NCBI GenBank assembly: GCA_028823855.1
Contig: JAPPFL010000025.1
Span: 1 to 64,000 of the forward strand
Source: Albidovulum sp.
GTDB taxonomy: Bacteria; Pseudomonadota; Alphaproteobacteria; Rhodobacterales; Rhodobacteraceae
Length of the DNA: 64,000 nt
Reading direction: 5' to 3'
In this document: piece by piece, positions 45,621 through 56,700 of the stretch
Numbering within the stretch: the first letter of the stretch is position 1
Layout: the number at the start of each line of letters is the position of its first letter
Translations under genes and position numbers: made by a program
The notes under the pieces: generated by a model
Told to the model about the DNA's origin: nothing
What the model saw: only the letters and a program-made list of their open reading frames with translations
Databases searched by the model: none

Positions 45621-46856
45621 ATGATGAAGTCGAAATTTACGGGAAGCTTCACGCAACAGGAGCCGATACCGGAATCCGCAATCGAAGCTGCGGTCGAAGT
45701 CATGCGGAGCGGCAGGCTTCACCGGTACAACGAGGCTCCGGGAGAAAAATCGCAGACATCAATCCTCGAAATGGAATTCGCGGCAATGAGCGGTTCGAAA
45801 TACTGCCTGGCGGTGGCGTCTTGCGGAAGCGCGATTGCGACCGCGCTGCGCTCGGCCGGAGCAAACGCAGGCGAAAGAGTACTTACCAACGCGTTTACGC
45901 TCGCTCCGGTGCCTGGCGCAATCGCCAGCTTAGGCTGCGTACCCGCACTCGTCGAAATAAACGAAGACCTTGTCGTGGATTTAGGCGACCTGAGAAAAAA
46001 AATCTCTGAAACTAGCGCCCGCATTTTTTTGGCCTCTCATATGCGGGGGCACATATGCGACATGGACGAGGTTTCATCCATTTGCGAGCGCGCCGGCGTT
46101 ATACTGATCGAAGATTGCGCCCATACGATGGGGAGTCGCTGGAACGGCGTCTGGTCCGGTCGGCACGGGCTAGCTGCATGCTATTCCACGCAAACCTACA
46201 AGCACGCGAACTCCGGCGAAGGAGGGCTAATTATTTCGGACGATCCAGATTTCATGGCTAGGGCGATTATGCTTTCCGGCAGCTACATGTTTTACGAGCG
46301 CCATTTGGCGTCTCCGTGCTCCGCGCATTTCAAGAACGCGCGCTACGATACTCCGAACTGCTCGGCGCGCATGGACAATTTGCGAGCGGCGATACTGCGT
46401 CCGCAGCTAGCCGACCTTGATCGCCGCTGCCAAGCTTGGAACGAACGCTACCGAATCGTAGAGGCGAGGCTTTCCCGGACAGAAGGCGTGAAGCTTCCCG
46501 CAAGGCCGATGGCCGAGAATTTTGTGGGTTCGTCAATACAGTTCCGCCTGCCGGAATTTACGAAGGAAGAGATAGTCGCCGTGATCGAGCGCTGCGCTGC
46601 GAGAGGCGTAATTCTGAAATGGTTTGGCCAATCCGAGCCGGAAGGCTTCACGTCGCGCTACGATTCGTGGCGATATTTCGATTCGGGACGATGCCCTTCC
46701 ACCGACCGCATACTCGCTTCGCTATTGGATATGAGGCTGCCGCTAACATTTTCCCTTCGGGACTGCGAAGATTTATCGGCGATCATTGCCGAGGCCGTGG
46801 GGGAAACGCGGCACGGCCTCGATCTGGGAAACAGGTGCCGTTCAAACGTCGGCTAG
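45621..46856 (+). CDS. DegT/DnrJ/EryC1/StrS-family aminotransferase
   Basis: PLP-dependent aminotransferase of 411 aa of the sugar aminotransferase fold. Visible: SGSKYCLAVASCGSAIATAL (phosphate-binding), IFLASHMRGHICDMDEV, LIEDCAHTMGSRWNG (Asp contacting the cofactor ring), and the Schiff-base Lys in TQTYKHANSGEGGLII. These enzymes usually aminate nucleotide-linked keto sugars, but no sugar-nucleotide genes lie beside it, so the substrate is open. It follows gph by 49 bases on the same strand; a functional link is not evident. Confidence 0.85.
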   Translation: MMKSKFTGSFTQQEPIPESAIEAAVEVMRSGRLHRYNEAPGEKSQTSILEMEFAAMSGSKYCLAVASCGSAIATALRSAGANAGERVLTNAFTLAPVPGAIASLGCVPALVEINEDLVVDLGDLRKKISETSARIFLASHMRGHICDMDEVSSICERAGVILIEDCAHTMGSRWNGVWSGRHGLAACYSTQTYKHANSGEGGLIISDDPDFMARAIMLSGSYMFYERHLASPCSAHFKNARYDTPNCSARMDNLRAAILRPQLADLDRRCQAWNERYRIVEARLSRTEGVKLPARPMAENFVGSSIQFRLPEFTKEEIVAVIERCAARGVILKWFGQSEPEGFTSRYDSWRYFDSGRCPSTDRILASLLDMRLPLTFSLRDCEDLSAIIAEAVGETRHGLDLGNRCRSNVG

Positions 46857-47013
46857 AATGCCTTAGACCTAATGCCTGTGTTGCGGGCGCATCTGAACCG
46901 CGGCCGAAGAGAGGGCGTTTAGCCACCTACCGAAAGGCGCGGCGATTGCGCTCCAGCGATAAATCGCTTTATTCGTGGCGTATAGTAGCGGTTTCTTTTC
47001 TGACGGGGGCCAA

Positions 47014-48177
47014 ATGTTCAACGCGACCATGTCCTTTGGATTGGGCGAAGAAATCGACGAACTCAGGGATCTGACGCGTCGCTGGGCTACAGAGCGATTG
47101 AAACCGATCGCGGCCGAAATAGACAGTTCAAATGAATTTCCCGCGCGCCTTTGGCGCGAACTCGGCGATTGCGGATTGCTGGGCGTTACCGCCGACGAAG
47201 ACTACGGAGGCGCCGGGATGGGGTATCTCGCCCATGTCGTCGCTGTCGAGGAAATCGCCCGCGCTTCAGCGAGCGTTTCATTGTCCTACGCGGCCCATTC
47301 CAATCTCTGCGTGAACCAGATTCGCCTAAATGGAACCGAGGGGCAAAAAGGAAAGTACTTGCCGGGACTGGTCACGGGCGAAATGGTGGGCGCTCTCGCC
47401 ATGTCGGAAGCTTCGGCGGGATCCGACGTCGTGTCCATGAAGCTTCGCGCCACTCGCATGAACGGCTACTACAGGCTGGACGGTACAAAATACTGGATAA
47501 CGAACGGACCTGACGCAGATGTGCTGGTTGTCTACGCAAAGTCGAATTCGGAGCTAGGCGCGAAAGGCATAACTGCATTTTTGGTGGAAAAGTCCATGCG
47601 CGGGTTTTCAGCGTCGAAACATTTCGACAAGCTCGGCATGCGAGGTTCAAATACGGCCGAACTTGTTTTCGAGGGCGTCGAAGTACCATTCGAGAACATT
47701 CTAGGCGATGAGGGCGGCGGAATCGCCGTTCTGATGTCGGGGCTGGATTTCGAGCGAGTCGTACTGTCGGGAATCGGTTTAGGAATAATGGCGGCTTGCA
47801 TGGACGAGGTGATGCCCTACATGCATCAGCGCAAGCAATTCGGTCGGCCCTTAGGCGATTTCCAGATGATGCAGGAAAAAATCGCCAATATGTACACCGC
47901 GATGAATTCTTCCAGAGCGTATGTCTACCAAGTCGCCAGGAATTGCGACTATGGCCTTGTGACCCGCCAGGATGCCGCCGCATGCGTTCTCTATGCTTCC
48001 GAAGAGGCGATGAAGCAAGCGCATCAAGCCGTTCAAGCGATGGGCGGCGCGGGGTTCCTTTCCGAATCGCCGGTTAGCAGAATTTTCCGAGATGCCAAGC
48101 TCATGGAGATCGGCGCGGGAACCTCGGAAATTAGACGCATGCTGATTGGCCGCGAACTCATGAAGGCCACGGCGTGA
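47014..48177 (+). CDS. ivd: Isovaleryl-CoA dehydrogenase
   Basis: Acyl-CoA dehydrogenase of leucine breakdown, 387 aa, the expected length. The FAD parts are SLSYAAHSNLCVNQI and the ALAMSEASAGSDVVSM signature, then WITNGPDADVLVVYAK. The catalytic Glu at the isovaleryl-type position is in LDFERVVLSG (not the late position used by short-chain enzymes). The C-terminal AMGGAGFLSESPVSRIFRD and IGAGTSEIRRMLIGREL complete it. ATG at 47014. First gene of a plus-strand leucine-catabolic cluster. Confidence 0.95.
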   Translation: MFNATMSFGLGEEIDELRDLTRRWATERLKPIAAEIDSSNEFPARLWRELGDCGLLGVTADEDYGGAGMGYLAHVVAVEEIARASASVSLSYAAHSNLCVNQIRLNGTEGQKGKYLPGLVTGEMVGALAMSEASAGSDVVSMKLRATRMNGYYRLDGTKYWITNGPDADVLVVYAKSNSELGAKGITAFLVEKSMRGFSASKHFDKLGMRGSNTAELVFEGVEVPFENILGDEGGGIAVLMSGLDFERVVLSGIGLGIMAACMDEVMPYMHQRKQFGRPLGDFQMMQEKIANMYTAMNSSRAYVYQVARNCDYGLVTRQDAAACVLYASEEAMKQAHQAVQAMGGAGFLSESPVSRIFRDAKLMEIGAGTSEIRRMLIGRELMKATA

Positions 48178-48223
48178 TTCGATCGCCAAGCTCTAAAACC
48201 CGGCGGACTCGCTGAATTCGGCT

Positions 48224-49831
48224 ATGCCAGTTCTAAAGTCGAACATATCGACCAGTTCCGACGAGTTTAGGAACAACAAGATTGCGATGGAGGCTCAGAT
48301 CGCCGAGGCCAGGAGCGCTATGGTGGCCGCGGCAGAAGGCGGCGGACGAAATTCTCGAACTCGACACGCGGCAAAAGGGAAAATGCCGCCGAGAGAGCGA
48401 GTGGCTAACCTCTTGGATTCGGATTCTCCATTTCTTGAAATCGCTGCGGCAGCCGCGCACGGAATGTATGGCGGAGCTTGCCCGGGAGCGGGTTTGATAG
48501 CCGGAATCGGGCGAGTGTCCGGGCGAGATGTGATGGTCGTGTGCAACGATGCGACGGTCAAGGGCGGCACCTACTATCCCATGACTGTCAAGAAGCACCT
48601 CCGGGCGCAGGAAATCGCGGCCGAATGCCGCTTGCCGTGCGTCTATCTGGTCGATTCCGGAGGTGCGAATTTGCCGCATCAAAGCGAGGTCTTTCCGGAC
48701 AAGAATCATTTCGGGCGCATATTTTACAACCAAGCCAGGATGTCGGCGGCGGGAATCCCGCAGATCGCCGTCGTCATGGGATCCTGCACCGCCGGAGGCG
48801 CGTATGTACCGGCGATGTCCGACATCGCGATAATCGTTCGAAACCAGGGCACGATCTTCCTGGCCGGCCCGCCGCTAGTCCGGGCTGCGACCGGCGAAAT
48901 TGTTAGCGCGGAGGAACTCGGCGGCGGAATGGTGCACGCCAAGCATTCCGGCGTCGCCGACTACTTGGCGGAAAACGATTCTCACGCATTGGCGTTGACA
49001 AGGCAGGCAATTGTCTCGCTCGGGACGAAGTCTTCCCGCCCTCCAGTTCCGAAGGAGCCGGAAGACCCGGTCTACGACCCCGGCGAAATTCTCGGAATCG
49101 TTCCGGCGGACCCGCGAAAGCCATTCGATGCCCGCGAAGTTATCGCGCGAATTGCCGACGGTTCGCGCTTCGATGAATTCAAGTCCGAATTCGGCCAAAC
49201 ACTCGTAACGGGATTTGCCCACGTATTTGGCCGCTTGATCGGGATCGTAGCAAACAACGGCGTTCTTTTTTCTGAAAGCGCCGTCAAGGGCGCGCACTTC
49301 GTTCTGATTTGCTCCCAAAGGAGCATACCGTTGGTCTTCCTCCAGAACGTCACCGGATTCATGGTCGGTAAAAAATACGAAAACGAAGGAATTGCCCGAC
49401 ACGGCGCCAAGATGGTAGCCGCCGTCGCGTCGACCGAGGTTCCAAAAATAACCATGATTATCGGAAGCTCTTTCGGCGCCGGAAACTACGGCATGGCGGG
49501 AAGGGCGTATCAGCCCCGATTTTTGTGGACATGGCCTAATTCCCGAATCGCCGTGATGGGAGGGGAACAAGCCGCGGGCGTTCTTGCCATGGTTCGCCGC
49601 AAAGCCGTGGAAAAATCAGGCGGAATTTGGAGCAAGAAAGACGAAAGCGAATTCATGTCTCCTACAATTGCCTTGTTTGAAGAGCAGTCGCATCCGCTAT
49701 ACGCGACGGCTCGTCTTTGGGACGACGGGATAATCAATCCTGTCGAGTGCCGCGAAGTGCTGGAGCTTTCGCTCAGTGCGGCCCTAAATGCGCCGATACC
49801 GAAATCCAAATTCGGCGTGTTCCGCATGTAG
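48224..49831 (+). CDS. mccB: Methylcrotonyl-CoA carboxylase carboxyltransferase subunit
   Basis: Transfers CO2 from biotin to 3-methylcrotonyl-CoA; 535 aa. Carboxyltransferase motifs include [93 protein letters not shown] and, in the second half, [38 protein letters not shown] and [30 protein letters not shown] is typical of MccB rather than PccB. 46 bases after ivd. Confidence 0.95.
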   Translation: MPVLKSNISTSSDEFRNNKIAMEAQIAEARSAMVAAAEGGGRNSRTRHAAKGKMPPRERVANLLDSDSPFLEIAAAAAHGMYGGACPGAGLIAGIGRVSGRDVMVVCNDATVKGGTYYPMTVKKHLRAQEIAAECRLPCVYLVDSGGANLPHQSEVFPDKNHFGRIFYNQARMSAAGIPQIAVVMGSCTAGGAYVPAMSDIAIIVRNQGTIFLAGPPLVRAATGEIVSAEELGGGMVHAKHSGVADYLAENDSHALALTRQAIVSLGTKSSRPPVPKEPEDPVYDPGEILGIVPADPRKPFDAREVIARIADGSRFDEFKSEFGQTLVTGFAHVFGRLIGIVANNGVLFSESAVKGAHFVLICSQRSIPLVFLQNVTGFMVGKKYENEGIARHGAKMVAAVASTEVPKITMIIGSSFGAGNYGMAGRAYQPRFLWTWPNSRIAVMGGEQAAGVLAMVRRKAVEKSGGIWSKKDESEFMSPTIALFEEQSHPLYATARLWDDGIINPVECREVLELSLSAALNAPIPKSKFGVFRM

Positions 49832-49878
49832 GTCGCGGGAGCGTCGAAGCCGTTGCCCAGCCCATTTCGGAGAGTGAA

Positions 49879-51846
49879 TTGTTCGGCAAGGTCCTGATCG
49901 CGAATCGAGGCGAGATCGCGTGCCGAATAATTTCTTCGGCTCGGCGGCTCGGGATTCGAACCGTTGCCGCGTTTTCCGACTCGGACCGCCGGTCGCTTCA
50001 CGTGCGCATGGCCGATGAAGCGGTCTGCATCGGATCGGCACCCGCCGCTGCCAGCTATCTGAACCGGAGCAACATTGTTCGGGCGGCCAAGTCATCGGGA
50101 GTCGATGCTATTCACCCGGGATATGGGTTCCTGTCCGAAAACCCCGACTTCGCGGAAGATGTCGAACGCGCCGGAATGATTTTCGTGGGTCCTTCGTGCG
50201 AGTCGATTCGGGCCATGGGATTGAAGGATGCCGCGAAGGATATCATGGCTAAGGCGGGAGTGCCCGTCGTACCCGGCTTCAGTTGCAGCGGCCTCGATGC
50301 GCAGTCCCTTGCAGCGCAAGCGGAGAGCATCGGGTTTCCCGTTCTCGTCAAGGCGATCGCCGGCGGCGGCGGCCGGGGAATGAGATTGGCTTCATGCTCA
50401 AGCGAGTTTCATGATTCTTTGGACAGCGCGAGGCGGGAAGCCCAATCGGCCTTTGGCAACGGCGCATTGATGGTCGAGAAATTCGTCGATCGTCCACGGC
50501 ATATCGAAGTTCAGGTGTTCGGCGACCGCAATGGAGAAGTCGTGCACCTTTTCGAAAGAGACTGCTCGCTTCAGCGCCGCAATCAAAAATTGATCGAAGA
50601 GGCTCCGGCGCCGGGAATGCCCGACCAAATGCGGCGCGCACTCGGGGACGCGGCTATCGCCGCCGCCCGCTCCATTGGATACGAAAACGCGGGAACCGTC
50701 GAATTTATTGCCGATGCGGGCGACGGATTGCGAGCCGATAGGTTCTGGTTCATGGAAATGAACACGCGATTGCAGGTTGAACACCCGGTAACGGAGATGG
50801 TTTCGGGGCTGGACCTTGTCGAGTGGCAATTTCGCATTGCCGCCGGACAAGAGATTCCCGATGAGATGCGCGACGTCGCGGTGAACGGCCATGCAATTGA
50901 AGCGCGGATCTATGCCGAGGATAGCGACAAGGGGTTCATTCCGGCTTCCGGTAGATTAACGAGGCTGGGCTTCCCCCGAGCGGAGCGTGTCGATTGCGGG
51001 TATTCCGTAGGCGACGAAATTTCGCCGCACTACGATTCTCTTGTTGCCAAGGTAATCGCTCAGGGGCGCACACGGGCGGACGCGCTGGCTAGGCTAACTG
51101 CGGCGCTTGACGGAACGGACATAGCGGGGGTGCCGACGAATCTGCCCTTATTGGCACGGTTATCGCGCGACGCTGACTTTCAGCGCGGGTCGCACGACAC
51201 CGGGCTTGTCGAACGAAAATACTCCGCAGACAGTATCGAACTCGAACCGCCTGCCGAAGCAATTGCGGTTGCTGCGATCGGCGCCGTTAACCGCGGCCGT
51301 AGATCGTGCTCGCTGTCAAATTTCACGCTCTGGATTCCGATGTCGCGGACGGTGGAATTCGCATACGCCGACCGACGGTACGCCGCCGTTGTAGAATCGG
51401 CGAGAAACGACAATTTCCAGGTGCGTTTCGCCAGTGCGGAATATTGCTGCAGGCTCGATCACGGATCCGTTTGGATAAATGGGCGGAAATCCTCGGCTCG
51501 CCTGTCTGTGCGCGGCGCGGAGATTAACGTTGTATTTCTCGGCCACTGGAACTTTCGCGTTTGCGATGCGCGAATGGCTGATTCATTGGATGAAATGGTT
51601 TCAGGTACGGTGCATGCGCCTATGCCCGGCGTCGTCAAACAGGTTTCGGTCGAGATAGGCCAAGTCGTTTCAAAGGGCGAGAAGCTGATTCTACTGGAAG
51701 CTATGAAAATGGAGCACTCGGTAGTCGCCGACGGGCCTGGTAAAGTCTCAGAATTGTGCATCGCAGCCGGCGATCAGGTAGATGTCGGCCAATTGTTGGC
51801 GGTCCTCGAACCGAGCCGCGCGCCAACGAAGCAACAAGGACGTTGA
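49879..51846 (+). CDS. mccA: Methylcrotonyl-CoA carboxylase biotin-carboxylase subunit
   Basis: Carboxylates its own biotin with ATP and bicarbonate; 655 aa. The biotin carboxylase part has KVLIANRGEIACRII, IHPGYGFLSENPDFAE, LVKAIAGGGGRGMRLA, ERDCSLQRRNQKLIEEAPAP and MEMNTRLQVEHPVTEMV, then a linker domain. The C-terminal biotin carrier has the EAMKMEH lysine. TTG at 49879 has GGAG 6 bases ahead and starts right before the conserved strand; an upstream in-frame start at 49717 would overlap mccB. Pairs with mccB, 47 bases away. Confidence 0.94.
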   Translation: MFGKVLIANRGEIACRIISSARRLGIRTVAAFSDSDRRSLHVRMADEAVCIGSAPAAASYLNRSNIVRAAKSSGVDAIHPGYGFLSENPDFAEDVERAGMIFVGPSCESIRAMGLKDAAKDIMAKAGVPVVPGFSCSGLDAQSLAAQAESIGFPVLVKAIAGGGGRGMRLASCSSEFHDSLDSARREAQSAFGNGALMVEKFVDRPRHIEVQVFGDRNGEVVHLFERDCSLQRRNQKLIEEAPAPGMPDQMRRALGDAAIAAARSIGYENAGTVEFIADAGDGLRADRFWFMEMNTRLQVEHPVTEMVSGLDLVEWQFRIAAGQEIPDEMRDVAVNGHAIEARIYAEDSDKGFIPASGRLTRLGFPRAERVDCGYSVGDEISPHYDSLVAKVIAQGRTRADALARLTAALDGTDIAGVPTNLPLLARLSRDADFQRGSHDTGLVERKYSADSIELEPPAEAIAVAAIGAVNRGRRSCSLSNFTLWIPMSRTVEFAYADRRYAAVVESARNDNFQVRFASAEYCCRLDHGSVWINGRKSSARLSVRGAEINVVFLGHWNFRVCDARMADSLDEMVSGTVHAPMPGVVKQVSVEIGQVVSKGEKLILLEAMKMEHSVVADGPGKVSELCIAAGDQVDVGQLLAVLEPSRAPTKQQGR

Positions 51847-51966
51847 TATTCGAGGGCGCTTGCCCGATGACGGGCTGCGCTCGCCGCGAAACGGGCCATG
51901 CCTTTGAACAATTGAGCTGCCGGCGTATTAGCGTTGAATCGTGTTAAAACACTCACGGGGGAATCG

Positions 51967-52878
51967 ATGCCACTTGAAATGAATCGAGAAGTATTCCTGA
52001 CTTGCGCGGTAACGGGCTCGGGCGGAACGCAGGATCGCAGTCCATTCGTTCCGAGATCGCCGAAAGCGATTGCGGACAGCGCGATCGAAGCCGCAAAGGC
52101 GGGCGCAGCGATTGTTCACTGCCATGTTCGCGATCCGGAGACCGGCGAACCGGACCGCAAACTCGAATACTATAGGGAGGTCGTGCGTCGAATTCGCGAC
52201 GCTGATGCAGATGCCGTGATCAATCTCACAGCCGGAATGGGCGGCGATCTAGTAACCGGGCCGGCGCATCGGCCTTTGCCGCTTTCCGAAAACGGCACCG
52301 ACCTGGCTAGTTCAGAGGAACGAGTCGAGCATATACTGGCGTGCTTGCCGGAAATTAGCACGCTTGACTGCGGAACAATGAATTTTGCGGAAGCCGACTA
52401 CGTGATGCTGAATACGCCGTCTATGCTCGCGGCCATGGGGAAGCTCATAACCGAAGCGGGCGTTAAACCGGAAATCGAGGCGTTCGACTCGGGCCATCTT
52501 TGGCACGCTAAAAGGCTTGTGGAAGACGGAATCCTTGAATCGCCGGCTCTCGTTCAGCTTTGCATGGGAGTTCCATGGGGCGCGCCTGATGACCTTAGAA
52601 CTTTTCTAGCAATGGTTGACAACGTGCCGGACGGTTGGACATTTTCGGCGTTTTCCCTCGGCCGGAACGAAATGCCCTACGTAGCGGCCGCCGTGCTTGC
52701 GGGAGGCAATCCGAGGGTGGGACTTGAGGATAACCTTTATTTGTCGAGAGGGGTCTTGGCGACTAATGCTCAGCTAGTCGAGAAGGCCGTTGGAATTATA
52801 GAGGGAATCGGAGCGACTTTGCTGGGACCGGAAGAGGTGCGCGGCAGGCTGGGACTTCGAAAAAGGGATCCGATTTGA
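51967..52878 (+). CDS. Beta-keto acid cleavage enzyme family protein (DUF849, BKACE)
   Basis: A 303-aa Zn2+-dependent TIM-barrel enzyme of the BKACE family, which splits a beta-keto acid with acetyl-CoA into acetoacetate and an acyl-CoA. Visible: EVFLTCAVTGSGGTQDRS, IAEAAKAGA-type helix, the metal ligands HCHVRDPETGEPDRK, INLTAGMGGDL and MNFAEADYVMLNTPS, and a late VGLEDNLYLSRG. GGGGG is 5 bases before ATG at 51967. Its place between mccA and the hydratase suggests a role in the same acyl-CoA pathway, but its substrate is not known; 3-keto-5-aminohexanoate cleavage enzyme is the founding family member. Confidence 0.88.
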   Translation: MPLEMNREVFLTCAVTGSGGTQDRSPFVPRSPKAIADSAIEAAKAGAAIVHCHVRDPETGEPDRKLEYYREVVRRIRDADADAVINLTAGMGGDLVTGPAHRPLPLSENGTDLASSEERVEHILACLPEISTLDCGTMNFAEADYVMLNTPSMLAAMGKLITEAGVKPEIEAFDSGHLWHAKRLVEDGILESPALVQLCMGVPWGAPDDLRTFLAMVDNVPDGWTFSAFSLGRNEMPYVAAAVLAGGNPRVGLEDNLYLSRGVLATNAQLVEKAVGIIEGIGATLLGPEEVRGRLGLRKRDPI

Positions 52879-52956
52879 CCGCCGAACTAGACGCGGCCAA
52901 CTTGCGCGCGTCCGCTTTACCGATTGCGAGAACCGTCGGTCGGCCTTAGGCGCGGG

Positions 52957-53739
52957 ATGGAAACGCTAGGCATTAGCAGAGTCGATCGCGGAATTGTTCG
53001 CATCCGACTTGAGCGGCCCGAAAAGCGAAACGCAATGTCGGGCGAAATGATTTCGGAACTCGCAGCGGCAGCAGTTCGGTTCGCCGCGGACCAAGACATT
53101 CGAGTCGTAGTTCTCTCGGGCGAGGGGAGCGGTTTCTGCGCCGGCGCGGATTTGGAGTGGATGCGCGGGCAGTTTAATGCATCGCAAGAGGATAGAAGAC
53201 GCGAAGCGATGCGGCTTGCGTCAATGCTGAAAGCGTGGAACGACTTGACGAAGCCGGTAATTGCCCAAGTGCATGGGTGCGCGTTCGGGGGCGGGCTGGG
53301 GCTCATAGCCGTCTCGGACATTGCGGTTGCGGCCGTCGATACGAAATTCGCTTTTTCGGAGACCCGTCTGGGACTGATTCCCGCGACGATTTCGCCGTAT
53401 GTCGCCATGCGCATGGGCGAGGCCAAAATGCGCCGCGTGATTTTGTCGGCAAGAGTATTTGGAGCCGCCGAGGCAATGGAACTTGACTTGGTATCGAAAG
53501 TGGTCGCCGAAGAAGAAATCGACGATGCGGTCGAAGAGGAAGCCGCGCCATTTCTTCGGTGCGCTCCGGGCGCGGTCGCCAAAGCGAAATCTCTAGCTCG
53601 AAGCCTCGGCCGGGAAATCGACGAACGCGTGATCGAAGAATCCGTATCTCGACTTTCGGAATGCTGGGAGAGCGACGAAGCGCACGAAGGGATTACTGCG
53701 TTTTTCGAAAAGCGTTCGCCGAATTGGTTGATTTCTTGA
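52957..53739 (+). CDS. Enoyl-CoA hydratase/isomerase, probably methylglutaconyl-CoA hydratase
   Basis: Crotonase-fold enzyme of 260 aa. The CoA-binding region has RPEKRNAMSGEMI and GSGFCAGADLEWMRG; the oxyanion-hole and catalytic part is HGCAFGGGLGLIAVSDIAV, with FAFSETRLGLIPATISPYV supplying the catalytic Glu region. The AGADLEWMR wording and the GLIPATISPYV sequence are typical of LiuC/AUH methylglutaconyl-CoA hydratase, matching the mcc genes beside it. ATG at 52957 is preferred over an in-frame start at 52924. No 3-hydroxy-3-methylglutaryl-CoA lyase is in the window. Confidence 0.9.
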   Translation: METLGISRVDRGIVRIRLERPEKRNAMSGEMISELAAAAVRFAADQDIRVVVLSGEGSGFCAGADLEWMRGQFNASQEDRRREAMRLASMLKAWNDLTKPVIAQVHGCAFGGGLGLIAVSDIAVAAVDTKFAFSETRLGLIPATISPYVAMRMGEAKMRRVILSARVFGAAEAMELDLVSKVVAEEEIDDAVEEEAAPFLRCAPGAVAKAKSLARSLGREIDERVIEESVSRLSECWESDEAHEGITAFFEKRSPNWLIS

Positions 53740-53747
53740 TCTCGCGC

Positions 53748-53764
53748 CGGCGCCCGAAGCGCCG
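53748..53764. terminator. Possible bidirectional hairpin between liuC-like and glnE genes
   Basis: A 6-bp GC stem (CGGCGC/GCGCCG) with a 5-base loop in the 37-base gap between converging genes. It lacks T runs on either side, so its strength as a terminator is uncertain. Confidence 0.3.
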
Positions 53765-53776
53765 CAGTTAGAGCAT

Positions 53777-56700
53777 CTACCCCGACAAAATGGAATCGAA
53801 ATAACCCGCGGTCCTTTCGGCGTTTTCGCGAACCGTTGCTTCAATCGAATCGAACACCGCGTCGTCGCCTGCGGCGGAAATCAGCGACTTGAGAGATTCG
53901 GCGGTCTCCGACTCGTCGTTCCTTCCGTCCGAGGTCAACAGCAGCATGCCGAGCAGGTTTCTCCAAAGAACCGTGGTTTCGGCCAAATCCTCCAAGACGC
54001 TCGTATCGTATATTCCGAGGTCGCGCATCTTATTGAAAACGGAAAGGGCGTCGCGGCAAAGTATTGAAGGAGCGCTCGATGCATGCAGCAGCTGGAAGTA
54101 CTGCGCGATGAAATCCAAGTCGAAAAGACCGCCTCTCATCAGCTTGATGGCCCATGGTCCTCCGGACCCGAATTCTCCCCGAATTTTTTGCCGCATGGAA
54201 GCAACTTCGGCAGCCAATTCGGCTTGGTTCCTCGGCTTAGTCAAAGCGTTTCGGATGATTTCATCCAATCGCGTGCGCAAACCGTTCTCAGCGTAGATCA
54301 CGCGCGCTTTTGTTAGCGCCTGGTATTCCCAAACCCAGGCCTTTTCCATCTGGTATGTCTCGAACGCACCGATCGAACAGGCAATTGGGCCGGATTTTCC
54401 GCTCGGCCGCAATCTCATATCGACATCGTACAGCCGGCCTTCTGGAGTTTGGGCTGCGATCGCATTTATGAATCGCCGGAAGAGCCGCGCGAAATACTGG
54501 GACGGCGATATCCGCTTGAGCCCATCGGATTCGAATGCCGATTCATCGTGATCGTAGATGAACATGAGGTCTAGATCCGAGGAAATGGTCATTTCCTCGC
54601 TGCCGAGCCTCCCGAACGCTACGACGGCGACGCCGCCGCCCGAAATTTGGCCGAATTCGTCGCGTATGCCGCATTCCACTAGCGGAAGAAGCCGGTTCAG
54701 GCTTGTCTCGGCGATTCGGCAAAAGGGTTTACTTGCGTCCACGGGAGTCAGATCTCCACGCAAGATATGCACGCCCGCTTGAAATTTCCTATCCCGGCAC
54801 CAGCGTCTCTGCGCGTCTAAAATACCTTGGAAATCATCCGGAGCGGCCTGGGATTCAATGGTTCTGCCCAGGTCGCGGAACAGCTCCTCCGATCCGAATT
54901 CGCGGGCATAGTAGAGTTTGACGAGGCCTCGGTGCGCGCGTTCCGCAAGTTCCGGTTCCAGGCCGATTTCGGCTGGAAGCTCCAAATCTTCAAAGTCGCG
55001 CTGCAATACGCTCTCAAGCAACTGCGGGTGTTTGGCAAGCCATTCGGCCAGCAGCGGCGCCGCGCCCATTACCTTTGCCACAATATCCAGAAGTTCCGGA
55101 CGGGCCGACAGCATCGAGAGCAGATTTACGCTTTGATTGATTCTCCCTAAAAAGGAATCGAACCGGAATACCGCCGCGTCGGGCCTCGGCGAGGCCGCGA
55201 ATGACGAAACCAGGCGGGGCGCCAATTCTGCAAGCAATTCCCGACTTTTCGGATTCGCGAGGGATCGGTGATTGCCTTCGAGCCAGCCCCAAATGAATTC
55301 GGCAGATCTTTCGGGGTCCGAGTATCCCAGTTCTGCAAGATTTGCGCTTGTCTCGGTCTGCGTCGAACCGACGGTCTCTTCGGCAATTTCCAATTTGGCG
55401 CCCGGGCTTCCGAAAAGACCGCCGTAAATTCCTTCGACTTCCCGCAGGTGCGCCAACAGCTCCCCTGAAAACTTTTCGGCCGACTCGTAGCCGGCGAATA
55501 AGGAGAATTTTTCGATCTCGCTGTCACCCGTTGGGAGAGTATGGGTTTGCTGGTCTTCGACCATTTGAATTCGGTGTTCGATCCGGCGCAGGAATTTGTA
55601 GGATCGCTTCAAGCGGTTCGCGTTTTCTACCGTAACTCTGCCCGCCGCGACGAGCGAATCGAGCGCTTCCAAAGTGCCCTTGCTGCGAAGCTCCGCCGTT
55701 CGGCCGCCCCAGATGAGTTGCTGGGTTTGGGCGAAGAATTCGATCTCCCGAATGCCGCCGCGCCCCAGCTTGACATTCTGGCCTTCGACGGAAATCCGGT
55801 CGCTGCCCTTGTGAGCGTTGATTTTTTGCTTAATGGATTGAATGTCCCTGAGTGAAATGAAATCTAGATTGCGGCGCCAGGCGAATTGCTCGTTCTCTCG
55901 CAAAAACTTTTCGCCCGCCGCGTCGTCCCCCGCCACGCACCGGGCCTTTATCATCGCCGCGCGTTCCCAAGTCTGGCCCAGCGTCCTATAATAGTCTAGC
56001 GCAGCCTCGGTCGAAAGCGCGGCTGCGCTGGAACCGGTATCGGGGCGAAGTCTTATGTCGGTTCGGAACACGTAGCCGTCGGGAGTTCGCTTTCCCATTA
56101 CGCCGACTAGGGATCGAGCCAGCCGGGAGTAGATCGAACGAGATTCGTAGGAATCGCACGGACACGCTTCTTCGTCGTACAAGACGATGATATCGATATC
56201 GCTCGAATAATTGAGTTCCTTGGCTCCGAGTTTGCCCATGCCCAAAACGACGAGTCCGGATCCCTTTTCGGGATCTGACGGGTCGAGAAGTTCGATCTTG
56301 CCTCGTTCGAAGAGATCAAACAGAAGGTGTCTGCAGCTTGCTCGCAGAGACGCCTCGGCCAGGTCCGAAAGCGATTCCGTAATTTTCTCGAGGTTCCAGT
56401 GCGTCGCGATGTCCGCGATGGCGATTGCCAGCGACGCGCGTCGCTTGGCTACGCGGAGCTTCGTCATGACTTCGGCATTGCTGACTTCGCCCGGTACTCG
56501 AGCGGTCTCGCTTACGGCGCGCAGCGCCGCTTCAAATGCCGGGTCCGGGCCGCGAGACAGTAAATTGCACGAAAATCCGAGATCGCGTAGGATGCAGTCG
56601 CTGAGATACGCGCTGTTTCCGAATATGCCGTTCAGTAGAGCCGTTGCATGCGGATCGGAATCCGCCTTCTTCGCAAAATCCAGTTCCGGTCCCGCCCCGA

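Noticed and set aside
49935-49955. GGGATTCGAACC as part of a tRNA T-arm
   Set aside because: It lies inside the conserved biotin carboxylase frame of mccA and no cloverleaf can be drawn around it.
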